Assembly: GCF_009467795.1 (NCBI RefSeq)
Contig: NZ_WIAX01000004.1
Coordinates: 1 to 64,000, forward strand
Reading direction: 5' to 3'
DNA: 64,000 nucleotides
Origin: Nesterenkonia halophila
GTDB taxonomy: Bacteria > Actinomycetota > Actinomycetes > Actinomycetales > Micrococcaceae
Position 1 is the stretch's first letter, and each line of letters opens with the position of its first letter. Below are positions 33,217-42,326 of the stretch, piece by piece. The notes beneath the pieces are model-generated. The model saw only the letters and a list, made by a program, of their open reading frames with translations, ran no database searches and was not told the DNA's origin. Both the position numbers and the translations under genes were made by a program.

Positions 33217-35003
33217 CAGTACTTACGCTCCATCGGCTCGTAACGGGTGAAGACGACCGGCTTGGTCTCGAAGCGGATGCCCTGGGTCCCCTCGGTGACC
33301 GCCTCGGGGTCCTTGTAGAGCATCGAGTGCAGCATGAAGTTCTCGTCGTCGCGGTCCGGGAAGTCCTCGCGGAAGTGTCCGCCGCGGGACTCCTCGCGGT
33401 GCAGGGCCGCGACGGTCATGACCTCGGCCAGGTCCAGGAGGAAGCCGAGCTCCACGGCTTCCAGCAGGTCCAGGTTGAAGCGCTTGCCCTTGTCCTGGAT
33501 CTGGACCTTCGTGTACCGCTCGCGGAGGTTCTCGATGATGCCGAGGGCCTCCTTGATGGTCTTCTCGGAGCGGAACACCTGCATGTTGGCGTCCATGGTC
33601 TCCTGCAGCTCGGCGCGGATGGTGGCCACCCGCTCGCCGCCGTCGCCGTCGCGGACGGTCGAGAGCATGGCCTCGACGCCGCGGGTCGGGTCCTCCGGCA
33701 GCTCGACGAAGTCGGCCTCGGCGGCGTACTCGGCCGCGGCGATGCCGGCGCGCTTGCCGAAGACGTTGATGTCCAGCAGCGAGTTGGTGCCCAGACGGTT
33801 CGAGCCGTGGACCGAGACGCAGGCGACCTCGCCGGCGGCGAAGAGTCCCGGCACGGTGGTGTCGTTGTCCTGCAGGACTTCGGAGTCGATGGTCGTGGGC
33901 ACGCCGCCCATCGCGTAGTGGCAGGTCGGGAAGACCGGCACCGGCTCGGTGTAGGGCTCGACGCCGAGGTAGGTGCGGGCGAACTCGGTGATGTCGGGCA
34001 GCTTGGCGTCGATGTGCTCCGGCTCGAGATGGGTGAGGTCCAGGAGCACGTAGTCCTTCTTGGGCCCGCAGCCGCGTCCCTCGCGGACCTCGTTGGCCAT
34101 CGAGCGGGCGACGATGTCGCGCGGGGCCAGATCCTTGATGGTCGGGGCGTAGCGCTCCATGAACCGCTCGCCGTCGGCGTTGCGGAGGATGCCGCCCTCG
34201 CCGCGGGCGGCCTCCGAGAGCAGGATGCCCAGGCCGGCCAGGCCGGTGGGGTGGAACTGGACGAACTCCATGTCCTCCAGCGGCAGGCCGGCGCGGTAGG
34301 CCAGAGCCATGCCGTCGCCGGTCAGCGTGTGCGCGTTGGAGGTGGTCTTGAAGATCTTGCCCACGCCGCCGGTGGCGAAGACCACCGACTTGGCCTGGAA
34401 GACGTGGATCTCGCCGCTGGCGAGGTCGTAGGAGACGACGCCGGCGGTGCGCTTCTCCGTGCGGGTGGTCCCGTCGTCGTCGGTGACCTCCTCGTCCACG
34501 GTGAGCAGGTCGAGCACGTAGAACTCGTTGTGGAACTCCACATTGTGCTTCACGCAGTTCTGGTACAGCGTCTGCAGGATCATGTGACCGGTGCGGTCGG
34601 CGGCGTAGCAGGCCCGGCGCACGGCGGCCTTGCCGTGGTCGCGGGTGTGCCCGCCGAAGCGGCGCTGGTCGATCTTGCCCTCGGGGGTGCGGTTGAACGG
34701 CAGCCCCATCTTCTCCAGGTCGAGGACGGCGTCGATGGCCTCCTTGGCCATCACCTCCGCGGCGTCCTGGTCGACCAGGTAGTCACCGCCCTTGACGGTG
34801 TCGAAGGTGTGCCACTCCCAGTTGTCCTCCTCGACGTTCGCCAGGGCGGCGCACATGCCGCCCTGAGCGGCGCCGGTGTGCGACCGGGTGGGGTAGATCT
34901 TGGTCAGCACGGCGGTGTGGGCGCGCTGGCCGGATTCGATGGCTGCGCGCATGCCTGCGCCGCCGGCGCCGACGATCACGACGTCGTACTTGTGAACCTG
35001 CAT
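33216..35003 (-). CDS. sdhA: Succinate dehydrogenase flavoprotein subunit
   Basis: A 595-residue FAD protein that oxidises succinate to fumarate in the citric acid cycle. The FAD-binding VVIVGAGGAGMRAAIE, the covalent-flavin His in SHTGAAQGGMCAAL, and the active-site [20 protein letters not shown] and CHYAMGGVPTTIDSE are present. Length is usual. The start follows a weak GAGAGAG site 115 bases downstream of sdhD, behind a long perfect hairpin. Confidence 0.97.
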   Translation of the reverse strand: MQVHKYDVVIVGAGGAGMRAAIESGQRAHTAVLTKIYPTRSHTGAAQGGMCAALANVEEDNWEWHTFDTVKGGDYLVDQDAAEVMAKEAIDAVLDLEKMGLPFNRTPEGKIDQRRFGGHTRDHGKAAVRRACYAADRTGHMILQTLYQNCVKHNVEFHNEFYVLDLLTVDEEVTDDDGTTRTEKRTAGVVSYDLASGEIHVFQAKSVVFATGGVGKIFKTTSNAHTLTGDGMALAYRAGLPLEDMEFVQFHPTGLAGLGILLSEAARGEGGILRNADGERFMERYAPTIKDLAPRDIVARSMANEVREGRGCGPKKDYVLLDLTHLEPEHIDAKLPDITEFARTYLGVEPYTEPVPVFPTCHYAMGGVPTTIDSEVLQDNDTTVPGLFAAGEVACVSVHGSNRLGTNSLLDINVFGKRAGIAAAEYAAEADFVELPEDPTRGVEAMLSTVRDGDGGERVATIRAELQETMDANMQVFRSEKTIKEALGIIENLRERYTKVQIQDKGKRFNLDLLEAVELGFLLDLAEVMTVAALHREESRGGHFREDFPDRDDENFMLHSMLYKDPEAVTEGTQGIRFETKPVVFTRYEPMERKY

Positions 35004-35070
35004 CAGCTTGGGTGCTCTCTCTGTGAGGGTGTCGGAAGCATGAGGAGTCGGAACGGTCCCGTCCGACCGG

Positions 35071-35106
35071 CCGGAGCCGTCGTCGGACGGCCGACGACGG
35101 CTCCGG
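35071..35106 (-). other. Perfect 16-bp hairpin between sdhD and sdhA
   Basis: CCGGAGCCGTCGTCGG (35071-35086) and CCGACGACGGCTCCGG (35091-35106) form a perfect 16-bp stem with an ACGG loop inside the sdh operon. It looks like a terminator or an RNA-stabilising element that could set different levels for the membrane anchor and the catalytic subunits. Confidence 0.6.
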
Positions 35107-35118
35107 GTGCGAGCCGGG

Positions 35119-35613
35119 TCAGGACGGGCAGACCGCGCGGGGCAGCTGCTCGCCGGCGGCGTCGAGCATGCACGGCTCGAAGGTGAAGATCACCAGGGTG
35201 CCGAGCACGACGATGATCGCGGCGCCGAGGACGAGGATCGTCTTCAGCCACAGTCGCGTGGAGTCCTTCTCCGCGTAGTCGTTGATGATGGTGCGCATGC
35301 CGTTGGCGCCGTGCAGCATGGCCAGCCAGAGCATCACCAGGTCCCAGAACTGCCAGACCGGGTTGGCCCACTTGCCGGCCACGAACCCGAAGTCGATCTG
35401 CGCGATGCCGCCGCCGGACATCAGGTTCACCCACAGGTGCACGAAGATCAGCACCACCAGGGCGATGCCGGAGAAGCGCATGAAGACCCAGGCGGCCATC
35501 TCGAAGCTGCCCGAGGAGGTCTTGCTGCGCAGGTACTTGGGATCGATGCGGCCCGAGCGCGGGGCCTCGAGGCTCGTCGCGGGGAAGGCCGCGGGCGTGT
35601 TCGTCGTCGTCAT
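35119..35613 (-). CDS. sdhD: Succinate dehydrogenase membrane anchor subunit
   Basis: A 164-residue hydrophobic anchor with three predicted spans (FSGIALVVLIFVHLWVNL, VWQFWDLVMLWLAMLHGANG and LKTILVLGAAIIVVLGTLVI). The first contains the His that usually helps to hold heme (FVHLWV), and HGANGMRTIINDY is typical of the family. The ATG overlaps the sdhC stop by one base. Confidence 0.92.
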   Translation of the reverse strand: MTTTNTPAAFPATSLEAPRSGRIDPKYLRSKTSSGSFEMAAWVFMRFSGIALVVLIFVHLWVNLMSGGGIAQIDFGFVAGKWANPVWQFWDLVMLWLAMLHGANGMRTIINDYAEKDSTRLWLKTILVLGAAIIVVLGTLVIFTFEPCMLDAAGEQLPRAVCPS

Positions 35614-35993
35614 CAGTGACCACCCTCCAGGAAGAGCATGACGTGGCGGGCGCTGAAGGCGACCATGGTCACCAGCCAGAGCGCCAGCACGCCCCAGAGC
35701 ATCTGCTTGTGGTACCGGGTGCCCTTCTTCCAGAAGTCCACCAGGATGATCCGCAGGCCATTGAAGGCGTGGAAGACGATCGCACCGACCAGGCCGATCT
35801 CGCCGAGGATCATGACCGGGTTCTTGTACGCCCCGATGACGGCGTCGTAGGCCTCCGGAGAGACGCGCACGAGCGACGTGTCGAGCACGTGCACCAGGAG
35901 GAAGAAGAAGATCCCGACGCCCGTGATCCGATGGGCCACCCAGGACCACATGCCTTCACGGCCCCTGTAGAGGGTGCCTCTGGTTCGCGTCAC
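35613..35993 (-). CDS. sdhC: Succinate dehydrogenase cytochrome b556 subunit
   Basis: A 126-residue anchor with three predicted spans. The N-terminal RGREGMWSWVAHRITGVGIF holds the SdhC signature, and FFFLLVHVLDTSLV and FHAFNGLRIILVDFW carry the heme-region histidines. It is the first gene of the operon and starts with GTG; GGGAGG lies about 10 bases upstream, somewhat far. Confidence 0.92.
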   Translation of the reverse strand: MTRTRGTLYRGREGMWSWVAHRITGVGIFFFLLVHVLDTSLVRVSPEAYDAVIGAYKNPVMILGEIGLVGAIVFHAFNGLRIILVDFWKKGTRYHKQMLWGVLALWLVTMVAFSARHVMLFLEGGH

Positions 35994-36249
35994 GTCTGTG
36001 ATACCTCCCTGCGTCGTCGCATGGCGTCCTGCCCGGCGGGTGCTGTCGGTGCGTGCAGATCGCAGCAGGCGGTGCGAGGCGCCTCGGCGCCGGTGCGAGT
36101 GCGATCTCGGGTTCCAGGGTACGGCACCGGGGCCTGTGACCGGGGTCCGCGATGCTCGCTGGAGGACACGCTGTCGTCGTCCCTCATCGTAGCTCCTCCG
36201 CGGGGACCCCGAGTGCAGATGTGTCGGCCCTCGTCGACTCCCCCTCGAC

Positions 36250-36266
36250 TTCTACGTCATGTAGAA
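36250..36266. promoter_or_regulatory. Inverted repeat TTCTAC-N5-GTAGAA
   Basis: TTCTACGTCATGTAGAA has perfect 6-base arms and is AT-richer than the surroundings. It lies in the divergent sdhC/manC region, 257 bases from sdhC and 124 bases from manC. It could bind a regulator of the sdh operon; no known consensus is matched with certainty. Confidence 0.35.
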
Positions 36267-36377
36267 ATTCGGGGCAGGCCCTGTGTGCGGCACTGCTCGT
36301 CCTCGCCCGCCCGTCGTGCCGGGGATCGCCGCGGCCCCGCCGTGCGCCGCCTGCTCCCGGGCGCCCGGCAACATGTC

Positions 36378-36383
36378 TACCCT
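36378..36383 (+). promoter_or_regulatory. -10 box of manC, leaderless
   Basis: TACCCT fits the TANNNT -10 pattern and ends 6 bases before the GTG start of manC. No good -35 box is visible. Confidence 0.45.
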
Positions 36384-36389
36384 GGGGGA

Positions 36390-37544
36390 GTGACTTCCGC
36401 AGACGAGACTCAGCAGCGCCCCGCCGGCGACCCGGCCGGCCCGGCGCTGGACCGGTTCTACACGGTCATCCCGGCGGGCGGGGTCGGCACCCGGCTGTGG
36501 CCGCTCTCCCGCGCCAGCGCGCCCAAGTTCCTCCACGACCTCACCGGATCGGGCACCACGCTGATCCGCAGCACCTACGAGCGGCTGGCGCCGCTGACCG
36601 GGGAGAAGGTGATGGTCGTCACCGGCGACCCGCATCGCGACGCCGTCTGCGCCCAGCTGCCCGAGCTCGACGAGGCCGATCTGGTGCTCGAGCCCTCGCC
36701 GAAGGACTCGGCGGCGGCGATCGGACTGGCCGCGGCGATCCTGCACCGCCGTGATCCGGAGATCATCATGGGGTCCTTCGCCGCCGACCAGGTCATCGCT
36801 CCCGTCGAGGCCTTCCAGTCGGCCGCGCGCGAGGCGGTGGTGACCGCCGCGACCGGACGGATCGTGACCATCGGCATCTCGCCGACCCACCCGTCGACGG
36901 GCTTCGGCTACATACGCCGCGGCCAGGCGCTCGGCGTCGAGGGTGCGCCGAGCGCCCACCAGGTCGTCGAGTTCGTCGAGAAGCCCGGCGAGGAGACCGC
37001 CCGGGAGTACCTGGACACCGGCGACTACCTGTGGAACGCCGGGATGTTCGTCGCGCCGGTGGGGCTGCTCCTGCAGCATCTGGCCGCCGCCCAGCCCGAG
37101 CTGCACGCCGGCGTGGTCGAGATCGCCGAGGCATGGGGCACCGAGCGGCAGCAGGAGGTCATGGAGCGGGTGTGGCCGGACCTGCCGAAGACCGCCATCG
37201 ACTACGCGGTGGCCGAGCCGGCCGCCGACGCCGGCGACGTCGCCGTCATCCCGGGGCACTTCACCTGGGACGACGTCGGCGACTTCGCCGCCATCGCTCG
37301 GCTGAACCCCGCCAAGGAGCAGGACGCGATGACTGTGCTGGGCGAGAAGGCCCGGGTCTACTCGGACCAGTCCTCCGGCGTCGTGGTCTCCGACACCCGG
37401 CGGGTGGTGGCGCTGATCGGCGTCGAGGACATCGTCGTCGTCGACACGGAGGACGCGCTGCTGGTGACCACCACGGACCATGCCCAGTCGGTGAAGCAGG
37501 CCGTGGAGGCGCTGCGCGAGAAGGGGGACTCCGATGTCCTCTGA
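36390..37544 (+). CDS. manC: Mannose-1-phosphate guanylyltransferase
   Basis: A 384-residue nucleotidyltransferase that makes GDP-mannose from mannose-1-phosphate and GTP for glycan and lipoglycan synthesis. The GTP-binding signature AGGVGTRLWPLSRASAPKFL and the sugar-binding VVEFVEKPG are clear. It lacks the C-terminal isomerase domain of bifunctional enzymes. The GTG at 36390 is preferred because homology starts shortly after and a -10 box lies exactly 6 bases upstream, without a ribosome site. It overlaps the next gene by 11 bases. Confidence 0.92.
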   Translation: MTSADETQQRPAGDPAGPALDRFYTVIPAGGVGTRLWPLSRASAPKFLHDLTGSGTTLIRSTYERLAPLTGEKVMVVTGDPHRDAVCAQLPELDEADLVLEPSPKDSAAAIGLAAAILHRRDPEIIMGSFAADQVIAPVEAFQSAAREAVVTAATGRIVTIGISPTHPSTGFGYIRRGQALGVEGAPSAHQVVEFVEKPGEETAREYLDTGDYLWNAGMFVAPVGLLLQHLAAAQPELHAGVVEIAEAWGTERQQEVMERVWPDLPKTAIDYAVAEPAADAGDVAVIPGHFTWDDVGDFAAIARLNPAKEQDAMTVLGEKARVYSDQSSGVVVSDTRRVVALIGVEDIVVVDTEDALLVTTTDHAQSVKQAVEALREKGDSDVL

Positions 37545-38766
37545 TCCCTCCGCCGCCCCCGGGACCGACGACCGGCCGGCCGCGGCCGCGCGCGCCGGCC
37601 TCGTCGTCGACGGGCTGGCCGACCGGCTGGTCGCCATGCGCCGCGAGCTGCACGCCCACCCCGAGCTGTCCTGGCGCGAGGTCGAGACCACGGCGCGGCT
37701 GGCCCGCTGGCTGCGCGAGGCCGGCCTGGACCCGCAGCTGTTCCCCGACACCACCGGCGTCTTCGTCGACGTCGGCTCCGGCCCCGTCGCGGCGGCCTTC
37801 CGCGGCGACGTCGACGCGCTGCCGGTGACCGAGCTGACCGGCCACGACCACTCCTCGGTCGAGGACGGAGTCGCCCATGCCTGCGGTCACGACATCCACG
37901 CGACCGTGATGCTGGGGCTGGCGCTGAGCCTGGCCGAGCTCGACGCCGCGACGCCGGGAGGACTGGGCGGGACAGTGCGGATCATCTTCCAGCCGGCCGA
38001 GGAGACCATGCCCGGCGGGGCGCAGGAGACCATCCGGCTGGGTCTGCTCGATCCGGCGCCGCGGGTCTTCGCCCTGCACTGCGACCCGCGCATCGACGTC
38101 GGCACCATCGGCACGCGCATCGGCGCCATCACCTCGGCCACCGACATCGTCCACATCGACGTCACCGGCCGCGGCGGCCACACCTCGCGGCCGCATCTGA
38201 CCCAGGACGTGGTCTCGGCGCTGGCCCACATCACCGCCACCGCGCCGAGCATCCTCTCCCGGCGCATCGACGTGCGCTCGGCGGTCTCGCTGGTCTGGGG
38301 CCAGATCCACGCCGGCAGCACCTACAACGCCATCCCCTCGACCGGGATGCTGGTGGGCACGATGCGCGTGCTGGACGCCGAGGCCTGGAAGGGCGCCGGG
38401 GATCTGCTGGCCGAGATCATCGAGCAGTGCGCCGCGCCCTTCGGCGTCGAAGTGGATCTGGAGCATGTGCGCGGGGTGCCGCCGGTGGACAACGCCGAGC
38501 GCGAGACCTCGATGATCGAGGACGCCGCCCGCCGGATGCTCGGCGAGGACGCCGTCGAGCTGGCCCCGCAGTCGATGGGAGGCGAGGACTTCGCCTGGAT
38601 GACCCAGCGGCGCCCCGGGGCGATGTTCCGGCTGGGCACCCGGACTCCGGGCGGCGAGACCTTCGACCTGCACCGCGGGGACTACGCGCCCGACGAGCGG
38701 GCCGTCGCCGTAGGCACGCGGGTGATGGTCGGCACCGCGCTGCGGGCGCTGATCGAGCGCGGCTGA
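37534..38766 (+). CDS. M20-family amidohydrolase
   Basis: A 410-residue metallopeptidase-like hydrolase of the M20D group, which removes acyl groups from amino acids (or acts on indole-acetyl-amino acids). Metal ligands are visible in HACGHDIHATVML and in FQPAEETMPGGAQE; a dimerisation domain starts with DVTGRGGHTSRP. SMGGEDFAWM near the C-terminus is typical. It overlaps manC by 11 bases. The real substrate is unknown. Confidence 0.9.
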   Translation: MSSDPSAAPGTDDRPAAAARAGLVVDGLADRLVAMRRELHAHPELSWREVETTARLARWLREAGLDPQLFPDTTGVFVDVGSGPVAAAFRGDVDALPVTELTGHDHSSVEDGVAHACGHDIHATVMLGLALSLAELDAATPGGLGGTVRIIFQPAEETMPGGAQETIRLGLLDPAPRVFALHCDPRIDVGTIGTRIGAITSATDIVHIDVTGRGGHTSRPHLTQDVVSALAHITATAPSILSRRIDVRSAVSLVWGQIHAGSTYNAIPSTGMLVGTMRVLDAEAWKGAGDLLAEIIEQCAAPFGVEVDLEHVRGVPPVDNAERETSMIEDAARRMLGEDAVELAPQSMGGEDFAWMTQRRPGAMFRLGTRTPGGETFDLHRGDYAPDERAVAVGTRVMVGTALRALIERG

Positions 38767-38863
38767 GCGCGGCGGAGGCGCGCTCCGGCGCGTCGCGTCC
38801 GCACCCGCCCGATCGCCGGGCGCGGCGACCGGGCGCGGGAGGCGCGCGGGGGACCTCGCGCCG

Positions 38864-38869
38864 TAGGAT
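38864..38869 (+). promoter_or_regulatory. -10 box of cdd, leaderless
   Basis: TAGGAT ends 6 bases before the ATG at 38876. There is no ribosome site and no clear -35 box. Confidence 0.45.
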
Positions 38870-38875
38870 GTGCTC

Positions 38876-39370
38876 ATGAGCAACGACGACGCCACCCCAC
38901 TCTCCGGACGGGGCGCCCGTCCGGAGCCGACCGACGACACCGAGGTCACCGGCAGTCTGCGGCTGTACCCCGGCGGCGGCGCCGTCGACTGGGAGAAGCT
39001 GAACACCCGGGCCCGCATCGCGATGACCCGGGCCTACGCGCCCTACTCGGGCTACCCGGTCGGGGCGGCGGCGCTGCTGTCGGACGGGACGGTCATCTCC
39101 GGGTGCAATGTGGAGAACGCCTCCTACGGCGTCGGTCTCTGCGCGGAGTGCACGCTCGTCGGCCAGCTGCGCATGGAGGGCGGCGGCGAGATCGTGGCCT
39201 TCACCTGCGTCAACGGCGACGGCGGGCACATCACCCCCTGCGGGCGGTGCCGGCAGCTGCTGCACGAGTTCTCCGCCGACACGATGTACATGCTCACCGC
39301 CGAGGGTGTGACCACGCTGGCCGAGATGCTCCCGCAGGCCTTCGGCCCCCGCGACCTCGCCGAGCACTGA
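38876..39370 (+). CDS. cdd: Cytidine deaminase
   Basis: A 164-residue zinc enzyme that turns (deoxy)cytidine into (deoxy)uridine for salvage. The zinc and catalytic motif CAE lies in GVGLCAECTLVG, and PCGRCRQLLHEF gives the other two zinc cysteines. The first 40 residues are an extension compared with short tetrameric enzymes. ATG at 38876 is supported by the -10 box 6 bases upstream. Thymidine phosphorylase follows, so this is a pyrimidine nucleoside salvage pair. Confidence 0.95.
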   Translation: MSNDDATPLSGRGARPEPTDDTEVTGSLRLYPGGGAVDWEKLNTRARIAMTRAYAPYSGYPVGAAALLSDGTVISGCNVENASYGVGLCAECTLVGQLRMEGGGEIVAFTCVNGDGGHITPCGRCRQLLHEFSADTMYMLTAEGVTTLAEMLPQAFGPRDLAEH

Positions 39371-39492
39371 GCGCCGCGCGACGCCGCACGCGCGCCCGTC
39401 GCGTCCGGCGCCGGCGCGCCGGCGTCCGCACCCCTCCCGCAGCGATCTGCTCCCGCCGTCCCGCGCCTCCGCGGGGAAAGGACCCTGTCACC

Positions 39493-40848
39493 ATGAGCCC
39501 CACAGAGACCTCGTCGCCCGCTCCCGATGCCTTCGACGTCGTCGAGCTGATCCGTGCCAAGCGCGACGGCGGCCGCCTGGAGCCGGCGCAGATCGACTGG
39601 ATCATCGACGCCTACACCGCCGGCCGCGTCGCCGACGAGCAGATGTCGGCGATGGCGATGGCGATCCTGCTCCGCGGCATGGAGCGCGACGAGATCGCCC
39701 GGTGGACGCAGGCGATGATCGCCTCCGGCGAGCGGATGGACTTCTCCTCGCTGACCACCCCCGACGGCGCGCGCCGACGCACTGCCGACAAGCACTCCAC
39801 CGGCGGCGTCGGCGACAAGATCACCCTGCCGCTGGCGCCTCTGGTGGCCAGCTTCGGCGTGCCGGTCCCGCAGCTCTCCGGCCGCGGGCTGGGCCACACC
39901 GGCGGCACGCTGGACAAGCTCGAGGCGATCCCCGGGTGGCGGGCCGCGCTGAGCACCGAGGAGATGCTCGCTCAGCTCGACGACGTCGGCGCGGTGATCT
40001 GCGCCGCCGGCGCCGGGCTGGCCCCGGCCGACAAGAAGCTCTACGCGCTGCGCGACGTCACCGGCACCGTCGAGGCGATGCCGCTGATCGCCAGCTCGAT
40101 CATGTCCAAGAAGATCGCCGAGGGCACCGACGCCCTGGTCCTCGACGTCAAGGTCGGCGCCGGCGCGTTCATGAAGACCCGGGCCGAGGCCGAGGAGCTG
40201 GCCCGGACGATGGTCGCGCTGGGCACCGACGCCGGCGTGGCCACCACGGCGCTGCTGACCGACATGTCGGCTCCGCTGGGGCTGACCGCCGGCAACGGCG
40301 TCGAGGTCGAGGAGTCGGTGGAGGTGCTCGCCGGCGGCGGGCCCGACGACGTCGTCGAGCTGACTGTGGCCCTGGCCCGCGAGATGCTGGCCGCCGCCGG
40401 ACGGCCCGACGCCGATCCCGCCGAGGCGCTGCGCGACGGCCGGGCGATGGACATCTGGCGCCGGATGATCGCCGCGCAGGGCGGCGACCCGGACGCGCCG
40501 CTGCCGCAGGCGCGGCACGAGCACACAGTGTGCGCGGCGGTGAGCGGGACGGTCGCGTCGATGGACGCGATGGGCGTGGGGCTGGCCGCCTGGCGCCTGG
40601 GCGCGGGCCGGGCGCGGAAGGAGGACCCGGTGCAGGCCGCCGCGGGCGTGCGGATGCATGCCAAACCCGGCGACGCCGTGACCGCCGGCCAGCCGCTGTT
40701 CACGCTGCTCACCGACGAAGAGCCCCGCCTCGAGCGCGCCGAGGAGGCGCTGGCCGACGCCGTCGAGATCTCCTCCCAGGAGGTCTCGCGGGGTGACCTC
40801 GTGCTGGGGCGGATCAGCGCCGAGGACGTCGACCCCGCCGCCGGCTGA
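39493..40848 (+). CDS. deoA: Thymidine/pyrimidine-nucleoside phosphorylase
   Basis: A 451-residue enzyme that phosphorolyses thymidine or uridine to base and (deoxy)ribose-1-phosphate. The signature SGRGLGHTGGTLDKLEAIPG, the ADKHSTGGVGDKITLPLAPL loop and SSIMSKKIAEGTDALVLDVK are diagnostic. ATG at 39493 is preceded by GAAAGGA. The 122-base gap from cdd is GC-rich and shows no clear promoter. Confidence 0.95.
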   Translation: MSPTETSSPAPDAFDVVELIRAKRDGGRLEPAQIDWIIDAYTAGRVADEQMSAMAMAILLRGMERDEIARWTQAMIASGERMDFSSLTTPDGARRRTADKHSTGGVGDKITLPLAPLVASFGVPVPQLSGRGLGHTGGTLDKLEAIPGWRAALSTEEMLAQLDDVGAVICAAGAGLAPADKKLYALRDVTGTVEAMPLIASSIMSKKIAEGTDALVLDVKVGAGAFMKTRAEAEELARTMVALGTDAGVATTALLTDMSAPLGLTAGNGVEVEESVEVLAGGGPDDVVELTVALAREMLAAAGRPDADPAEALRDGRAMDIWRRMIAAQGGDPDAPLPQARHEHTVCAAVSGTVASMDAMGVGLAAWRLGAGRARKEDPVQAAAGVRMHAKPGDAVTAGQPLFTLLTDEEPRLERAEEALADAVEISSQEVSRGDLVLGRISAEDVDPAAG

Positions 40849-40856
40849 GGGGCGTG

Positions 40857-41645
40857 ATGGGGCCCGGGGAGCTGCTCGACACCGTCAACGAGGCCGTCCT
40901 CGACGCCGCCTCCGGCTGGTGGACCCTGCTGGGTCTGCTCTTCTTCTGCGTCGTCGACGGGTTCATCCCCGTCGTGCCCTCCGACTCGCTGGTCGTCGGG
41001 CTCGGCTCGCTGCTGGGCGAGCCCGGCACCCCGCCGTGGTTCGGCGTGGTGCTGGTCGCCGCCGGCGGAGCCCTGCTCGGCGACATCATCGCCCATCGGC
41101 TGGGACGGCTGATCGGCACCGAGCGCTTCGGCTGGATGCGCCGGCCGACGCCGCGACGGACGTTCACCTGGGCGCGGCACGAGCTCGACAAACGCGGCGT
41201 GCTGCTGATCTTCGTCGGACGATTCATCCCGGGCGGCCGGGTGGGCATCAACTTCGTCGCCGGCGCCACCGGCTACTCCTTCCGGCGCTTCGTCGTCATC
41301 GACGCCGGAGCCTCGCTGCTCTGGGCGGCCTACACCACCGCCATCGGACTGGTCGGCGGGCAGCTCTTCGACTCGGTGCTGATCTCGATGGTGGTCTCCA
41401 TCGGCGGGGCGGTGGTGCTCGGCTGGATCTTCGACCGCGTCTTCCGCCGGTTCACCGCCTGGCTGGACCGCCGCGGCGTGCACCTGGACCCGGAGGGCTA
41501 TCAGGATCTGGGCGAGCTCGAGGTCGAGGCCCCGGTGCACCTGCCGCACCGGCGGGCCCGCCCGCGGGGCCGGGCCGGCGGCGACGTCGAATGGGAGGCC
41601 GAGGTCGAGGCGGACGACGAATCTCCGGGTGACGCCGACCGCTGA
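40857..41645 (+). CDS. DedA-family membrane protein
   Basis: A 262-residue membrane protein of the DedA (VTT domain) family, involved in lipid flipping and membrane homeostasis. The conserved FVGRFIPGGRVGINFVAGAT segment and the early acidic DGFIPVVPSDSLVVGLG are visible, with about five spans. The C-terminal 60 residues are charged and likely cytoplasmic. An in-frame GTG lies at 40854, but the spacing from GAGGGG favours the ATG at 40857. Confidence 0.9.
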   Translation: MGPGELLDTVNEAVLDAASGWWTLLGLLFFCVVDGFIPVVPSDSLVVGLGSLLGEPGTPPWFGVVLVAAGGALLGDIIAHRLGRLIGTERFGWMRRPTPRRTFTWARHELDKRGVLLIFVGRFIPGGRVGINFVAGATGYSFRRFVVIDAGASLLWAAYTTAIGLVGGQLFDSVLISMVVSIGGAVVLGWIFDRVFRRFTAWLDRRGVHLDPEGYQDLGELEVEAPVHLPHRRARPRGRAGGDVEWEAEVEADDESPGDADR

Positions 41646-41691
41646 TTCCCACCGGACTGCTCATGACGCGTGCCGGGTGAGGGGAAGCGCC

Positions 41692-42291
41692 TCAGCCCTC
41701 CGCCGTCTGCGTCCGCCGACTGTAGGCGCGGGCCGCCCGGGCCCTGTCGCCGCAGCGGGTCGAGCACCACTGGCGGCGCCCGTGACGCACGAAGAAGCGA
41801 ATGCAGGGCGGCGAGCCGCACGCGGCGAGTCGTTCCGCCTCGGGATCGGTGAGCAGATCGGCGGCGCTCGCCGCGAGAGCCGCCAGGGCATGGTCCACGA
41901 CTTCCGTGGTCGGGTGCGGCGTCTCACGGTAGGGCCCCGTCTCGTCATCCCACTTCAGCAGCCGAGCTGTCGGCACCCGGGTCAGCGCGTCGTTGACTGC
42001 TGACAGGGCGCCAGGGTGGGCGGGGACTCCCGCGGTACGCGAGGCGAAGAGAGCTCTGATCTGTTCACGCAGCGCGCGCAGCTGCGCGGCGCACATCTCC
42101 TGCATCGCGAGATCCACCGGCGCGAGGTCATGGTCAGTGAGCCAGCGGTTGGTCTGCGACGGGGTCCCGAGGAGGTCCGTCGCATGCCCGCCCGGCAGGG
42201 CGACGACGCTGTTCGCCAGCGCCAGAGCAGCATGGCGTTCCTCACCGGGAGCGGGCGGGAGGGCATCCTCCGTCGTCGTGACCTCTTCCAT
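41692..42291 (-). CDS. CGNR zinc-finger regulator
   Basis: A 199-residue protein with an N-terminal helical ABATE-like (stress-sensing) region and a C-terminal CGNR zinc finger: CGSPPCIRFFVRHGRRQWCS ending in TRCGDRARAARAY. The finger cysteines are all present, though the name-giving CGNR reads CGDR. Such proteins are taken to be transcription regulators of detoxification or stress genes. The ATG at 42291 lies 6 bases after a TACCAT -10 box with no ribosome site. It is divergent from a metallo-hydrolase/MFS pair, which it may control. Confidence 0.82.
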   Translation of the reverse strand: MEEVTTTEDALPPAPGEERHAALALANSVVALPGGHATDLLGTPSQTNRWLTDHDLAPVDLAMQEMCAAQLRALREQIRALFASRTAGVPAHPGALSAVNDALTRVPTARLLKWDDETGPYRETPHPTTEVVDHALAALAASAADLLTDPEAERLAACGSPPCIRFFVRHGRRQWCSTRCGDRARAARAYSRRTQTAEG

Positions 42292-42297
42292 ATTCTT

Positions 42298-42326
42298 ATG
42301 GTACCCATTGCATCGATCCGTGAGAA
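42298..42326 (-). promoter_or_regulatory. Leaderless promoter of the CGNR gene
   Basis: On the minus strand TTCTCA (42321-42326) and TACCAT (42298-42303) are 17 bases apart, and the ATG begins 6 bases after the -10 box. Confidence 0.55.

Larger units (their letters stand above)
35994..36389. other. 396-bp divergent region between sdhC and manC
   Basis: No gene is supported here. On the minus strand two -10-like hexamers are seen, TACCCT (36116-36121) and TACGAT (36186-36191), but neither has a clear -35 partner, so the sdh promoter is not fixed. A 17-base inverted repeat lies at 36250-36266 and the manC promoter at the right end. The rest shows nothing notable. Confidence 0.6.
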
